Below, piece by piece: positions 23,220 through 34,893 of a stretch of 64,000 bases of DNA. Origin of the DNA: Ptychodera flava. Taxonomy: Eukaryota > Hemichordata > Enteropneusta > Ptychoderidae. The stretch covers positions 21,543,632 through 21,607,631 of the forward strand of contig NC_091938.1 of NCBI RefSeq assembly GCF_041260155.1, given 5' to 3'. The first letter of the stretch is position 1. The number at the start of each line of letters is the position of its first letter. The notes beneath the pieces are model-generated. The model ran no database searches. It was not told the origin of the DNA and saw only the letters and a program-made list of their open reading frames with translations. A program made the position numbers and the translations under genes.

Positions 23220-24703
23220 CTGAAAAATGCCACAATAGGTAATATGGCGAGATGAGACTTTAATGAAAGACAATGTCTGGCTGATTAGGTTAAGGAAAAG
23301 GAGAGACTTTCATATACAGTACCTCTCTTCAATGCTGTTACAAAATATTGGCTTCTTCTTGTCATCAACTGGTTAAAATAAAAAAGCCAAACTCTCATAT
23401 GCTGAAACAATACATTGTATACTCTAAGATGTTTAACTGATGTTTTAAATGCGATTGTGTCTCCTAAAAGACATGTGTCAGCTGTAATTACGCAGCGGTA
23501 CTATGCAAGGCGTATTGATCGCATTTAGGTCAAGGGTTATCGCTACAGTTGTGTTGCGATGACCCTTGACCCGAGTGAGATCGATCGATAGGCCATGGCC
23601 AAAAGTACCACTGCGTAGTCACAGCTAGTTGTTGGTATAGCAGCCACTGAAAGAAAACAAGGTTTCTTCATGTAGTTAAGCTATTTCAAGGTACAATACA
23701 ATTAATTTCAAAGGACGATAATATAGATGCTTCAAAAATCTAATACCTTTTACTATTTTGGAGAGGAAACTTACCCTTTCTGGTCTTGCTTCCGCACAAT
23801 CACGACTTCAGGTGCGCTTACAAGAAAAAATGTCGCAACTTCCGTTTTGATGCATCATGGGATAGAAAAGACACCAAACTTGAACACCTAGTGTTCAGAA
23901 ATAGAACCCCTCTTGCACGCCGATATTAAATTAAAACGTTCATGGTGGTTTTCTGATTTTCTTTTCTAATTTTTAAACTTTCAACACTTAATAAATGTGT
24001 AAAATTATTTTGTATTCTTCCTTTTTTAGAAAAAACATGCTTTCAGCAATTGTAGGTCGGAAATATTTTGCACTTAGTGGGAAATTCGTTACACCAAAAT
24101 CCGTGTACGTTTGCCGGACAGTGAAGCAATAGTAGATTTAATATAGCCATTGTAAAGAAAACAACACATAAGACTGTTAGTTAATTGTTTCACAGTATTG
24201 TAAAATGTCTATGATGCTGAGTTTTGAACACTTGAAGGAGATCGTTGTTAACACATAGTGTTCAGGTTTAGAACATCATTTTTCATATTATGAACACTAG
24301 TGTTAACAATATGAACACCAGCCGTTCAAATTTGAACACCGAGATGTACATTTTGAACGCGTAAAGACGCGTCTAGCGTCCGCTATTTTTACAGTGTAGG
24401 TGAGTGGACCAGCCATATTCATAGGAATTGGCCCCTTCCATATCACATTATGCAAGCTCCAAGCTTGGCGCTTTTTCCCATGATTCAAATTACATGAACA
24501 ACTTCCTGTACTATTTGTATCGTTTTTTGTAAAAAATCGTACGAGTTATAAATGGCGAAAATAGCTTTACCGGGATAAGTGACTACAAAGCTAGTACATA
24601 TGTAATAAAAATCACTCTTGGTGAACTCCCCCTTTAAGCTATAATAATCATTACGGTCCCAGTGCACTCAAAATTAATTACTCACTGCGACATAAATTTC
24701 CAG

Positions 24704-26534
24704 GACAGAATATCACACTGACTGTCGGCCAACGACCGAGCTAGTAACTGAACAATATTGTTGTCCCGGATGGAGCAACATGGACAACGAATGCAGAACA
24801 CGTAAGTTCGTGAAAATTGTCATCTCGTATCACATCATCATTATGTATATATTATTAGAACTCGATTTCTGTGAGTTACTATTACGTTTATATTGACCGT
24901 TACACGAATAAACATGTATGCATGCTTAAATACATACATACATACGTACATAAATACATACATATACATATATACATACATACATCTATACATACATACA
25001 TACATCTATACATACATACATACATACATCTATACATCTATTTATACATACATACATACATACATCTATACATACATACATACATACATACATCTATACA
25101 TACATCTATACATACATACATACATACATACATACATACATACATACATACATACATACATACATACATACATACATACATACATGCATGCATGCATGCA
25201 TGCATGCATGCATGCATACATACATACATACATACATACATACATACATACATACATACATACATACATACATACATACATACATACATACATACATACA
25301 TACATACATACATACATACATACATACACCGTGCGATTCACGTCATCGTACAAGCTCATTATAAACCCAGTTTTGATTCCTTAATCTGTGCATTACAGCA
25401 ATATGTACACCATCTTGTGAAAATGGCAGCACCTGCATCAGTCCAAATGTTTGCACTTGCCCTCCGAACTTCACCGGTCCAACCTGTAATGAAGGTGAGC
25501 AAAATCATGAATTTGTTACTTTATATATATCAAAAGTAATACACAAAGTCTAGTGTATAGTTTGGTACATAATGCCGTACCGTCTGAATTTCAAACATGT
25601 CACATATACATAAGCAAATTCTATATAGACGAAAACTAAGCCTTTTCGACCTTATGCTCTCGGAATCCAGACGGGTTTCGTTCAGAAAATTTCTGGTTAG
25701 CCACATTTCTGTCGAAAATGTAGAATGGCAATATGACCTACTCGGTTAGGTTCGATCGGTATGATAAGAAAGTGTTGTGATAGACATCCTCTCTTCAGCC
25801 GAATCAACCATGACGTCATGACGCAAAGGAAGACAGTACTTTTGTAGAAGTCCGCATATCGTTGAGTAGGCTATCGGCGCGCAGAGAAGTACAAAGTAAA
25901 AGCCCCAACATTTTTGTGACGTAACTAAAATGTGTAAGTTGTCACTCTTTTGTACCACCCAGGATTGACGACAAACCCTTGTCAACATTATAATGGCGGT
26001 TGCACTCACACATGCGTACCCTGTTCCGGTAGCAGTTACTTCTGTGACTGTCCAGATGGTTATAGACTATCGCTGAATCGTCGTGGTTGTGATGGTAAGG
26101 CAATTTTGATATTTTAGAGTGCAAATCCAGTTCATAGAGTAAACAAGAATATATAACCATCATCAAATCTCAAATTGCATAATATGCCGAAACCCCCGTT
26201 ACACACTTGATTCTATTTTTATTCTGATGAATTTCTAAGTACATTTGTATGGCACTAAAAGTAATTGATTTTATGATCGAAGGCTATGATGATGATCTAC
26301 TTCTATATTAAATTGTAAAGTGCTACATGTATAAATTCCATTTCGTTACGTTTCGTTACGAGATATACTGTTCATATCGAATTTTACTCTGTATTTTTTT
26401 CTTATCCACTACCTAGTGATCAATTAGTTGCTATGACGACAATTGGGGAACTCCGGATTCAGATTTCATCCTACGTCAGAGCCCTGTCCAGTTCGTTTCG
26501 TACAACCATATTTGATGATCAGCAGTACTTTATG
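24704..26534 (+). CDS. EGFL7/8-like secreted protein (EMI end plus two EGF modules), partial
   Basis: Exon A, 24704-24801, encodes YCCPGW followed by a Cys, the pattern at the end of an EMI domain; acceptor TTTCCAG, donor GTAAGT. Exon B, 25399-25494, encodes an EGF module (CTPSCENGSTC, then CTCPPNFTGPTC); donor GTGAGC. Exon C, 25963-26094, encodes a second EGF (NPCQHYNGGCTHTC, then CDCPDGYRL and a last Cys); donor GTAAGG. Junction phases are all 1 and compatible. Exon D, 26428-26534 (or from 26417), would encode an amphipathic helix (IGELRIQISSYVRALSSSF) and is less certain because the better-looking acceptor gives the wrong phase. EMI, EGF, EGF and coiled coil is the layout of EGFL7/8, secreted endothelial/matrix factors. 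The signal-peptide exon(s) upstream and the end of the gene are not found. The EGF modules are sure; the EGFL7/8 name is an inference. Confidence 0.7.
24928..25327. repeat. (CATA)n microsatellite with a (CATG)n core
   Basis: About 400 bp of CATA/TACA tetranucleotides, interrupted by CTAT variants in the first third and by a block of CATG/TGCA repeats at about 25183-25215. It lies in the intron between the EMI exon and the first EGF exon. All long frames here are repeat artefacts. Confidence 0.98.
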
Positions 26535-29500
26535 GTATAAATGAAATAGAAGAGGATAAAGCAACGTAAAAAACTTAATATAAAGCTCAGTTTCTTGTAG
26601 AAATACATTAGCTTTTCACCTTGAGAAAAGTTTACCTTCCTTTTATAGTAGTTCGTTATCTCTTTTTCGAATGATATTATACAGATATTTTATGCAGAAA
26701 TTCTTTTGTCAAATCTATCCAATCCAACATCCACTTATCGATATCCAATTCTCTCCAATATGTCACTAGTTGACTGAACAATTTCACAAAATTCTCTTGG
26801 AAAGTCACATGAGCTTTGAGAAGCACTGATAATGTGTGAATTAATTTTTGCATAAAGATTTTACATCATAAATAGAAAGGAATATGCAAGTAACGCGTAT
26901 CGTACCAAATAAAAGCAGAAGTGACAGCAGCTCATAGTCTCTCTGGTTTTGCTCTGTCGATGTTTCACAATATTTGGGAGTAATTTGGGTTTTCCTACAG
27001 AGAATTCAGGACACCACATCAAGAAATTGTAAACACATAGACGATTGTACTTGGTCCATTCAAGTACGGGCGCACAGCATGTGACTCTGACCTTACTTCT
27101 AAAATCGGTAGAAGCTACTGCAGAGCGATCACCAATGTGTGGGGTACAGCGAAGAGGCAAACCATCAAATTATCAAACACTGCTGTGATATGAACCTCGA
27201 TAGAACAAAGATGTATACTTCAACCATTCTAAAACATCATATTATAATATAAGAAAGACGTCGTCTGTTATAAGGCTCGAAATCACAGGCGCTTGTGGGG
27301 TGGGTAGCTGCTGGTCGATCGATCGTCTGCTCGATCTATAGATCGCGCAGTCATTGCTCTGCCCTCTAACGCAAATTGGTTACGCGTGCTATGACCCAAA
27401 GTATCGGCGAACTAATCCACAGACTCCAAAAGGGTGGCTATATGCTGAAAAAAAACCGCAGTCACGATTTCCCAACAAATCAAAACTATAGTCTGGTCCC
27501 CTGCCCCATTTCTACCGTTGGCTGCACTGCTCACAAAAATAGGGCAGGTATGGGCAACCATTTTAGGCAGAATTTTGACTGCATATTAATGAGAACAGTC
27601 ACCTGATCACCGTGACGTGATCAGCACATCTGTATAGTGACAAGCTTAGAAATTACGGCAAAACATCAAAAATTGAAGTTACTTGCACGGCTTTACTTTT
27701 AAGTCTCTAGCTCTGTACTTCCATGATGAAATTTATAATGATGAACTGCAGATTATCGTCTGTAGGTTTTTCCAGACGTAACAAACTAACCGGAAGTGAC
27801 TTAAAAGTAAGTGATTTTTTCGTTTTTCACTCAATTTCGACATAGGATGCTTGGTTTTGGGAAACCATGGAGGTAAAATTACTCCATGGGCAAACGAAAA
27901 CTTAATTAGGAGGTAGCGCTAAGTTGGAAATAAATTCATTGTAATCACACTCGTACTATTAACCAACGAAGCCATGCTTAACAATAGCCGATACTTGACC
28001 CTATTCTCTTGAGCAGCGCAGCCAGCGGTAGAAATGGGACAGGAGACCAGACATAACCAAACTACAGCTGTGTACAGCTGTCATGGTATCACCCTACAGT
28101 TACAGCAAACCCACGGTAATTATGAAACAGTCGACATGGTCACGTTTCCTTGAAATAACCAATCTTTGTTTGTTCCCTTGATTTAAAATGACAACCGCCA
28201 ACGATCAATGAAATTCGACAGTGTATTATTTACCACCTGGCAACTGGCATTATTAGCCGGCGTATTTTTCTGTGATCGATAATCCAACGCTGACAAGTTT
28301 TGAAGGCAAACCAGCAAGAGATTTATCCCAGGGAGAGTTAATGAGGTAATCAAAATGGAATTTAGTGATGTTTGCACGCGCCTATATTTAGACAGAAATC
28401 GCTAGGAAACAGTAAAGAGAGCCCCAAGCTAAACATTTTCAGAACAGGACGAAGAGGGTCTCAACACCTATCAGAGCTCAAACCTCCGGACATCACCCAA
28501 GATCGGAGGCCGTCCTCGAATCCATCTCCAAATCCAAATAAAAAAAATAAAAAATCCTCACCTCAAACTGCAGTAATTATTCGAGCGTTACTGAACATAC
28601 ATATGTACATGATTTCTGTTGAGAAATGTTATGCAGAGATAGTAATTCCTTGACAATGAAGACAGATTGTCATTTTTTCAGTTCCTCCCTAATATCCTGT
28701 GTTTCCTGGTCTCGGCACAAAGACAATGTGTTTAATCGTTTGTGAAGCAGGAACTTTTGAGTTCAAGTTATGGAGACATAGACGGTGGCTTTATTTATGT
28801 ACTATTTCTTGACAATTTCACGAGGCCGAAGAAAATTCTTTGTTTTGCGTCCCGCGCGAGTTTTTTTAGTTTTCCAAAACAACAGTGTAGTTAAATAAAA
28901 CATAAGCGCCTAGCTCTTCTACCTACAGAATTTTGTTTGCCAATTTTGTAAAACACATTTATAAAGCCTGCATGCCTGCAGAATGTGAATTTGCAGGCCC
29001 TTAAACACTATGCCGTTACTCCCTCAGTGATTTACACACTGCAGATTCACAATGTATTGTTACATATTTATCTACACACGGGCTTGTCCATCTTGACAGC
29101 TAAATTCAACAGCCACCGTTGGTTAACATACAGTCCACCCTGTCGTACAATTTGATAGGTTATTTTGCTGTGCTTCTGAATGTCCGTGAATAAATCATAT
29201 CAGTCATAATGAGGTGCCATACTTTTGGCAAAGGTTTATTGATGATATCTAACTGTTGCCAAAACTCAACAGCACTTACTTTCTCCTGCCATACCTTTCA
29301 TTCCTCTCTTTTAGTACACATTACTATGCAGACTACACTTCCAGAGGGGACAGTATAGGTTATTCAAAACCGACACTGTCTCACTTTTACCCATCCCTAT
29401 ATGCGTCCACCGAATGATACTCACCACTTACGCGTAGGAGCAAAGACATCCTCGTAACTCTATTAGTTACTTCAAATAATACCTTAGCAATATCCACGTG

Positions 29501-30193
29501 GAAGTACGATAAACTCAACAAACGAATTTATAAACGGATTACATATAAAACACTGTCAGATACACATCGGTGAATAGCAACTATATTCTATGGTATTCCT
29601 AACAGCATACCTTGATTTAAAAAAAGACGTGCACGAAAGGAAAAAGAAAAAGTAGGAGCAATCGTCACTGAAGCGTAAATTTTAGCGCAGTACCTGGTTT
29701 GTATCTTGTGTCGTGTATATGGTGCGTTTTATGGGCACACTTCGAGCTAATATTTTAGTCTCAGAACAAGACTTTATATAGGACAACAAAACACCGGCGG
29801 CGACTTTTTGGTGGCTGCCACCCCTAGCAAAACTGTCCAAAATATAGTGATTTCCAACATTTTAACAAGTAAGATATCTGCTGTTCATTTGCAAAAAAAG
29901 GACACAATAAGGCAAAATGTGTGTTTAACTTAGTATATACATGTGTCAATGCATGCCAAAAAAATCATGGACTAGGTTTTCTAACGCTAACGCAAATCGA
30001 TGCGCTACGAGGCGGAAACGTGTCCCTATTTTGTTCAGTCACCTTCTGCGGTCACTGTATTATTAAGCCTCGTCTTCTTGGGCTGTAAACCTTGTGCTAG
30101 TCAAATTTTCAGGGTCATTCTTGTCATAATGTGACTGTGGGGAGAGGGTTCATGTACATACCATCCTGCCACCTACTGAACAGAAACAGTGAA
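26535..30193. other. Noncoding stretch between two genes
   Basis: No further EGF, transmembrane or catalytic motif is visible on either strand. The frames at 26861-27160, 27376-27606 and 28372-28653 have no domain. The part nearest 30193 would be the 3' untranslated region of the sialyltransferase gene. Minus-strand AATAAA signals occur near 29230 and 28788; I cannot say which, if any, is used. Later exons of the EGFL-like gene could lie here unrecognised. Confidence 0.4.
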
Positions 30194-33091
30194 TCAATGT
30201 CGACAGTTGGATGTCACCATGTTTATGATTCCTCGATTGTTCAGCTCTCGCAGAATCTCGCTCTCTCTCGGCATGACAGCCTTTCTTGTATACCGAGATT
30301 TCTTGTCGTAGTAGTGATGACTGATATGCTTTCCCGTGGGACTGGAAGGAAACGGCCAGAAACCGTAGATGTTGATCTTCTCACAGAATAGAACTGCCAC
30401 CGTGAACGCAAGAAACCCTTCGCTAGTTCCTCTTGTCGTATTCCAGAACCTTTGAAGTTGGAAAATAGAATTAATTGCTGTATAAATAGGGGTTTTTGTG
30501 TGAACAAGTAGTGTCTGACAGTGTCTGTAGTGACAGATTGATTACTATTCAAAGAAACTTTCATTTAAATTTAACACAATCCGTTGAGTGACCTACTGCC
30601 GAATGACATGTTGAACAAAGGAGGCCCAGGCGTTACTGACGTCAAAACAATGATCGATCGACGTGATAAATTGCGAGTCGAGCTAATCGGCAAGATTTAT
30701 TGAGTAAAAATATATATTTCTCAGCTGAAAAAAATTAAGAAAGACGGAAAGATAATATCAACACTTTCCTCAATGAAAGATGCTAGACTACTTATAAATT
30801 CAGAAATGCTTGTTTACCTTTTCACTATCCGAGGCCATACTGGCAACATGGAATAAGCAAGTGTGAAGTTCAAGTTCGTTTTATCTTTTGCGTGATCAAG
30901 GAGATATTTAACATCGGATTTTGCTTGATTCATGAGATAAACTCTCTCTGTAAAGTTGTATCCGAACCATAGTATAGTGTTGTTAGCCGACAATAACGAA
31001 TCGAAATAATACTTGTTCGTCTGTATCTGCCATTGGTTTTCCGGGTGCTTCATGTAAAGGACCAGGCCGTGGAGGGCGATGTTGTTGACGGCGGAAAAAT
31101 CTGTTCTGTAGCCGACATCCTTCTCGTAGCCCTTGATGGGCGGCAAGTTGACACGGAGGACAAAATCGTGAGAGTCAATTTCCCGGCCGCATCTGCTGTG
31201 CAGTAGAATTCCGCTGCTACCAACTACTGCGCATGATCGAACGGGCTTGATAGTGTGGAAGTGTTCGTCGTAACGGGTGCCTGTAGGCACTTTCTTTTGG
31301 CGCCAGTTTTGGTGACAGCATTTACTACTAAGATTACGATCATCATTGAACATAACAACTGTTGACTCGAGCCTAATCACTTCTGAAAGTGGTTTTCTGA
31401 AACAAATGATCAAAACAAAATTAAAGGAACAATTGCTTAAGCTTCCGATTATATTTTATTATAAAATGTTCTATGTATGTTGTATATTACAAATACAATT
31501 TTTGTATTTTGCTCTATATATGTTGAAAACAATCCGACTGGCCTCGTGTCACAAAAACTATATAAACTGCTGTTTTATTTTGTAAGTTTTCCCATTGCAA
31601 ACAATGAAAAGGCAGTCTCAAAATAGCGCAGTCACGCTCAGAACGAGCGGCTTCTTAGTTTGTTACATTGGGGTTGACAAGCGTTGGCAAAGAAACCTAA
31701 AATACACAACATTTTGAATTGCATCACTATTTTTCAAATCGGAAAGATATGGGACAGTTGTTTATCAGAAACAGAATCATCGATTCTATGAAATTCACCA
31801 AGAAAATATCGTACTTACGTTTCAATTACAAACTCTTTTGAACTGTTTGGAACTACCACCGAATTAGAGCACCGGGATAGAGTGTGACAAGAGCGGGAAA
31901 GAGGGCCAGGCTAGATCGAGAGATGTGTCCGACGGTGACGCATACGAGAACTTCAGACACATAGACAGACAGATGAAGGGTAAACATTTAAATAGAAAGA
32001 TGGGCAACAGGACGAATGATACTGAGAGGAAATGGCAAAATTACACCAAATATAACAAGGACATACTTTGCTTTTACCTTAAATCTTGTAAAGTCTGCAC
32101 CATTTCTAAACGTTGAGGGCAGTATTCACAGGATGACAATCCAGTTCGCTCTTTCGCTACTGATTTTATACTGGATGAAATATTGACCCTGGCAAACATA
32201 ACGAGAAGTCGAATTTTCAAAACATGCCTAAAGCACGTGTAAAACAATCCTGAAGTCAAATCATTCTAAATATGTAATCAACAATGGAAGGCATGAATTC
32301 GTCAGTACTTTATATGAGACGTACGCTTGATTCATGGAGGTCAGGTCAGGTCAGGTCAGGTCAGATCTATGTAAACCTCATCGCTGTCATCTCGGATGTT
32401 TAAACATCATGTCGAGTTCGTCTACTACGTCGGCGATAAGGAGAAACTATTCTACTAAACTTGTGTCTTGTTTAAACCAAAGGGACGCGTCGTCTTTCCT
32501 GAAACTCCAGAGGTGCACGCAGAACGTGTGCCAAGATGCTATCAGGCGCGCGTGCTGCCCGAAGCTTGACGGCACAAAGATACTATTGACATGAGGCTTC
32601 ACCTTCCTATGTTTATAGAACACCGATGGTGTTTTATATAAATTGTGGGGAAAAACTTACTTTTAAGAAAACGTTATTCTTACATGTATTTTACGGAAAG
32701 ACAATATTTCTAAAAATAGAACCAATTTTGTTCTTGACACCTTTGCGCTACATTTATGCGCCCCTATAAGAGTCAATGAGGTACTTAAAGTACCAAAATA
32801 TCATACAGCAGCTGCGTGTCGCGCAACAGGACATGCCTCTGTGGTTTAAACCTGCTTAAAAGCTGAAATAAATCTGTGATCACGTAACGTTGAATATATT
32901 ACTAATCAGCACCTTGTCTTTCTGATTTCTTGTCGGCCTTTCTGATCATGAGTGGCATGGTGCATAATAGACGGCCCTGCTACGGGCTTAACATACGATC
33001 TTGTTTCGGTCCGGGAGTACAGGAACAAGCAAACGCCACAAACAACGAGCATTACCCAGAATAGTTGATAAAATCGCGTTACTGTTGCCAT
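30194..33091 (-). CDS. ST8Sia-like alpha-2,8-sialyltransferase, four exons
   Basis: Golgi type II enzyme that would transfer sialic acid from CMP-sialic acid to glycans. Exons: 33091-32913, 32188-32078, 31396-30818, 30449-30194; every junction is phase 2 with GT/AG, giving 374 residues, a normal family length. Residues about 8-26 are the signal anchor (FWVMLVVCGVCLFLY). Sialylmotif L starts at Cys152 (CAVVGSSGILLHSRC, then FVLRVN and GYRTDFSAVN). Motif S is in exon 4 (GTSEGFLAFTVAVLFC with Cys312, then INIYGFWPF). Motif III is HHYYD (334-338). A Cys near the end (372) is also conserved. Odd points: in the VS motif, His-x4-Glu in the family, the sequence is A347-VMPR-E352, so the catalytic His is Ala; and the usual STG of motif S is SEG. 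It may be inactive or altered, or the base may be wrong. Confidence 0.9.
32334..32364. repeat. (AGGTC)n run in intron 1 of the sialyltransferase gene
   Basis: About five uninterrupted AGGTC pentamers, so AGGTCA, the nuclear-receptor half-site, recurs every 5 bases. A simple repeat is the default explanation. Confidence 0.8.
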
Positions 33092-34069
33092 AATTTGAGC
33101 GACGTAATCGACGAAGCTGTCTGCCTCTTTCTGTTTGACCTGCTGGCGACCCTAGGAGAGTCTTCAATGCGAACATACAATCTCGATATCTTGGACGTTC
33201 AACCCATCTGTCATCAGGATACCTGGTTAATGGACCCTAAGTACCGGAAAGGAGGACGTAAAACAACCATTTACAAAGGATAGCGAAACGGTAAATAATC
33301 AAGTTAAGTTTATGAAGCAAAGGCAGAATTATTTATTCGGACAAGTTATAATCTCCGAGGCACGAAATCCATATTTATGCAATACCTGTCATTCGACGGT
33401 CACATGTCCCAAGCTTCTGTTCTGAGAAACTTTATCAGACTATCGTTTTCTCTGATCATAAATTCCCAAGTGACTGTTGAGAACTATGGAAACTTTACAC
33501 ATGTTTGAAGCCCATGGTAGTGTTTATCGTGCCAGCCTGCTTACCTTGCTCAGCTCCTTGCTCGTGAGTATTGCGTCGGCTTCCTATTTGTGACGCAAAT
33601 TCATGCGATTGGGTGTAGCCTTTCTTTCGTGTGATCGTCTCGAATCGAACGCTTTACTGCTAACCAGCCGCTCAAGTATGGAATGAAATGCCGTACGATT
33701 TGTCCATGCTCTTGAAGGTCGGCAAAAGACTTGCCAGAGAAGCTACACTAAGAAAAGAATTATATAACTCAAGTGGCACAGGGTTTAACCGTACAATAGA
33801 AAGTCAATGTTTGGCATCTTATGGTTAAATACCGAAAGACGAAAGACACACGAAATTGGCCTCATTACGTAACAATAGTTTAAAAGGGAACTGCTGTGAT
33901 TCGTATGATGTCGTCATGGCACTTTCATCGCGTCATAAATCGCAGAACAGACCGACCACTTTCTGTAGGTTTCATACTGAAGCCGTACAATTTATCAGGT
34001 GCCGCCAACGAAGCTGTTCGTGCAAAAAGGTGTTTGTGCGCAGTTTTTCAGCGGGCGGGCAGATTTAAA
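33092..34069. other. 5' flank of the sialyltransferase gene
   Basis: Upstream of the start codon at 33091 on the minus strand. No obvious TATA box or conserved promoter element that I would defend; 5' untranslated exons could be here. Reading frames in this interval have no domain. Confidence 0.35.
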
Positions 34070-34430
34070 AACTAATCAGCGGGTGGGGAGAAAGAAATCG
34101 ATATTTTCTATGGGCGGGGAAGAAATTTCATTGTTCGTCAGTGGGCGGGGAGAAATGTTTTGACAGTGGCTACCGAAATTCATATAGGGAAAGGAATACT
34201 GTGGTTGATAGAACTTGAGGGGAGATAAAGCTCCTAACTTAGAGGGGAGAAAGGGAATATGTACATCCAGCGGGCAATGGGGAATTTCAGTCGTGGGGAG
34301 AGGGCAGTGGGGAGCATGAATTGTTATGAGGAGTGAGGAGCGGGCAGACCTGGAAGGCAGTAGGCATCAAAATTCAGAGGGAGGGCACATTTTCCGTGTA
34401 TGCCAGTGGGAGGGCAGTTACGAACAGCTC
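34070..34430. repeat. Dispersed repeat, inverted copy of 1-290
   Basis: G-rich text with repeated GGGCGGGGA and GGGGAGA words. On the opposite strand it aligns with the first 290 bases of the window: both share AGTTCTATCAACCACA followed by a TTCC run, and GAAATTTCTTCC followed by GCCCAT. Superfamily unknown. Confidence 0.65.
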
Positions 34431-34893
34431 TACTTTCTCCTCCAAATTTTCGCTCAAGGTAATAAAAGAAGTAAAGTCGGTATATCAGCTTTCAAAACAT
34501 GTGTTGTGACGATTTTGCAAAATTGATGAAATTTACCACTTGGCGGCGCTTGACCGTTTCACTGAGTGTCCTGAATGGTCAGATAGTCAAGAAACGAATC
34601 TCGTATTACCACATTTGGTTATTCAAACATCTTCGTTCGTGACACATAGCTTGAAATGGAAGTACACGTAGTCATGGAGGCAGTCTCTCTTTCTACCTCC
34701 ATGTTGTAGATTAATTCTTACCCACATGACACGCGCCCGCAATTCTCTTGCTAACCACAAAGACTGGAGAGATACTTTGCTTCTACACCGAGAGCCTTCG
34801 AGTCCATTTGATCGTAATATTGATTAGGTGTGACCTCACCTTCGGCTCAGGTATCAGTAAAATTACAGCCAAGAGCACTATCCCCTTAGTGGG
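34431..34893. other. Noncoding stretch, nothing recognised
   Basis: Between a dispersed repeat and an inverted-repeat element. No domain, splice pair or repeat noticed. Confidence 0.35.

Larger units (their letters stand above)
19896..24396. mobile_element. 4.5-kb near-palindromic element
   Basis: The outer ends are CATTGTAAAAATAGCGGACG on the left and the complement of CACTGTAAAAATAGCGGACG on the right, each next to TA (19894-19895, 24397-24398), a possible 2-bp duplication. The inverted arms (about 19896-21630 and 22725-24396, ~1.7 kb each) can be followed all the way: GTGTTCA clusters, the TTGCTGAAAGCATG region (20299/24035), the CGGAAGTTGCGACATTTT region (20508/23835), a nested hairpin (20720-20900/23480-23640), and a nested ~290-bp palindrome (21331/22735). 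The central ~1.1 kb is AT-rich with degenerate internal repeats. Arm identity looks like 85-90%, so it is old. No transposase is visible. A TA duplication would fit Tc1/mariner, but this is inference. Confidence 0.85.

Noticed and set aside
24871..25539. Long Tyr/His/Ile-rich frames on both strands
   Set aside because: Translation of the CATA microsatellite.
30241..30564. 107-codon minus-strand frame overlapping sialyltransferase exon 4
   Set aside because: Out of frame with the motif S and VS reading; the splice-defined frame is the real one.
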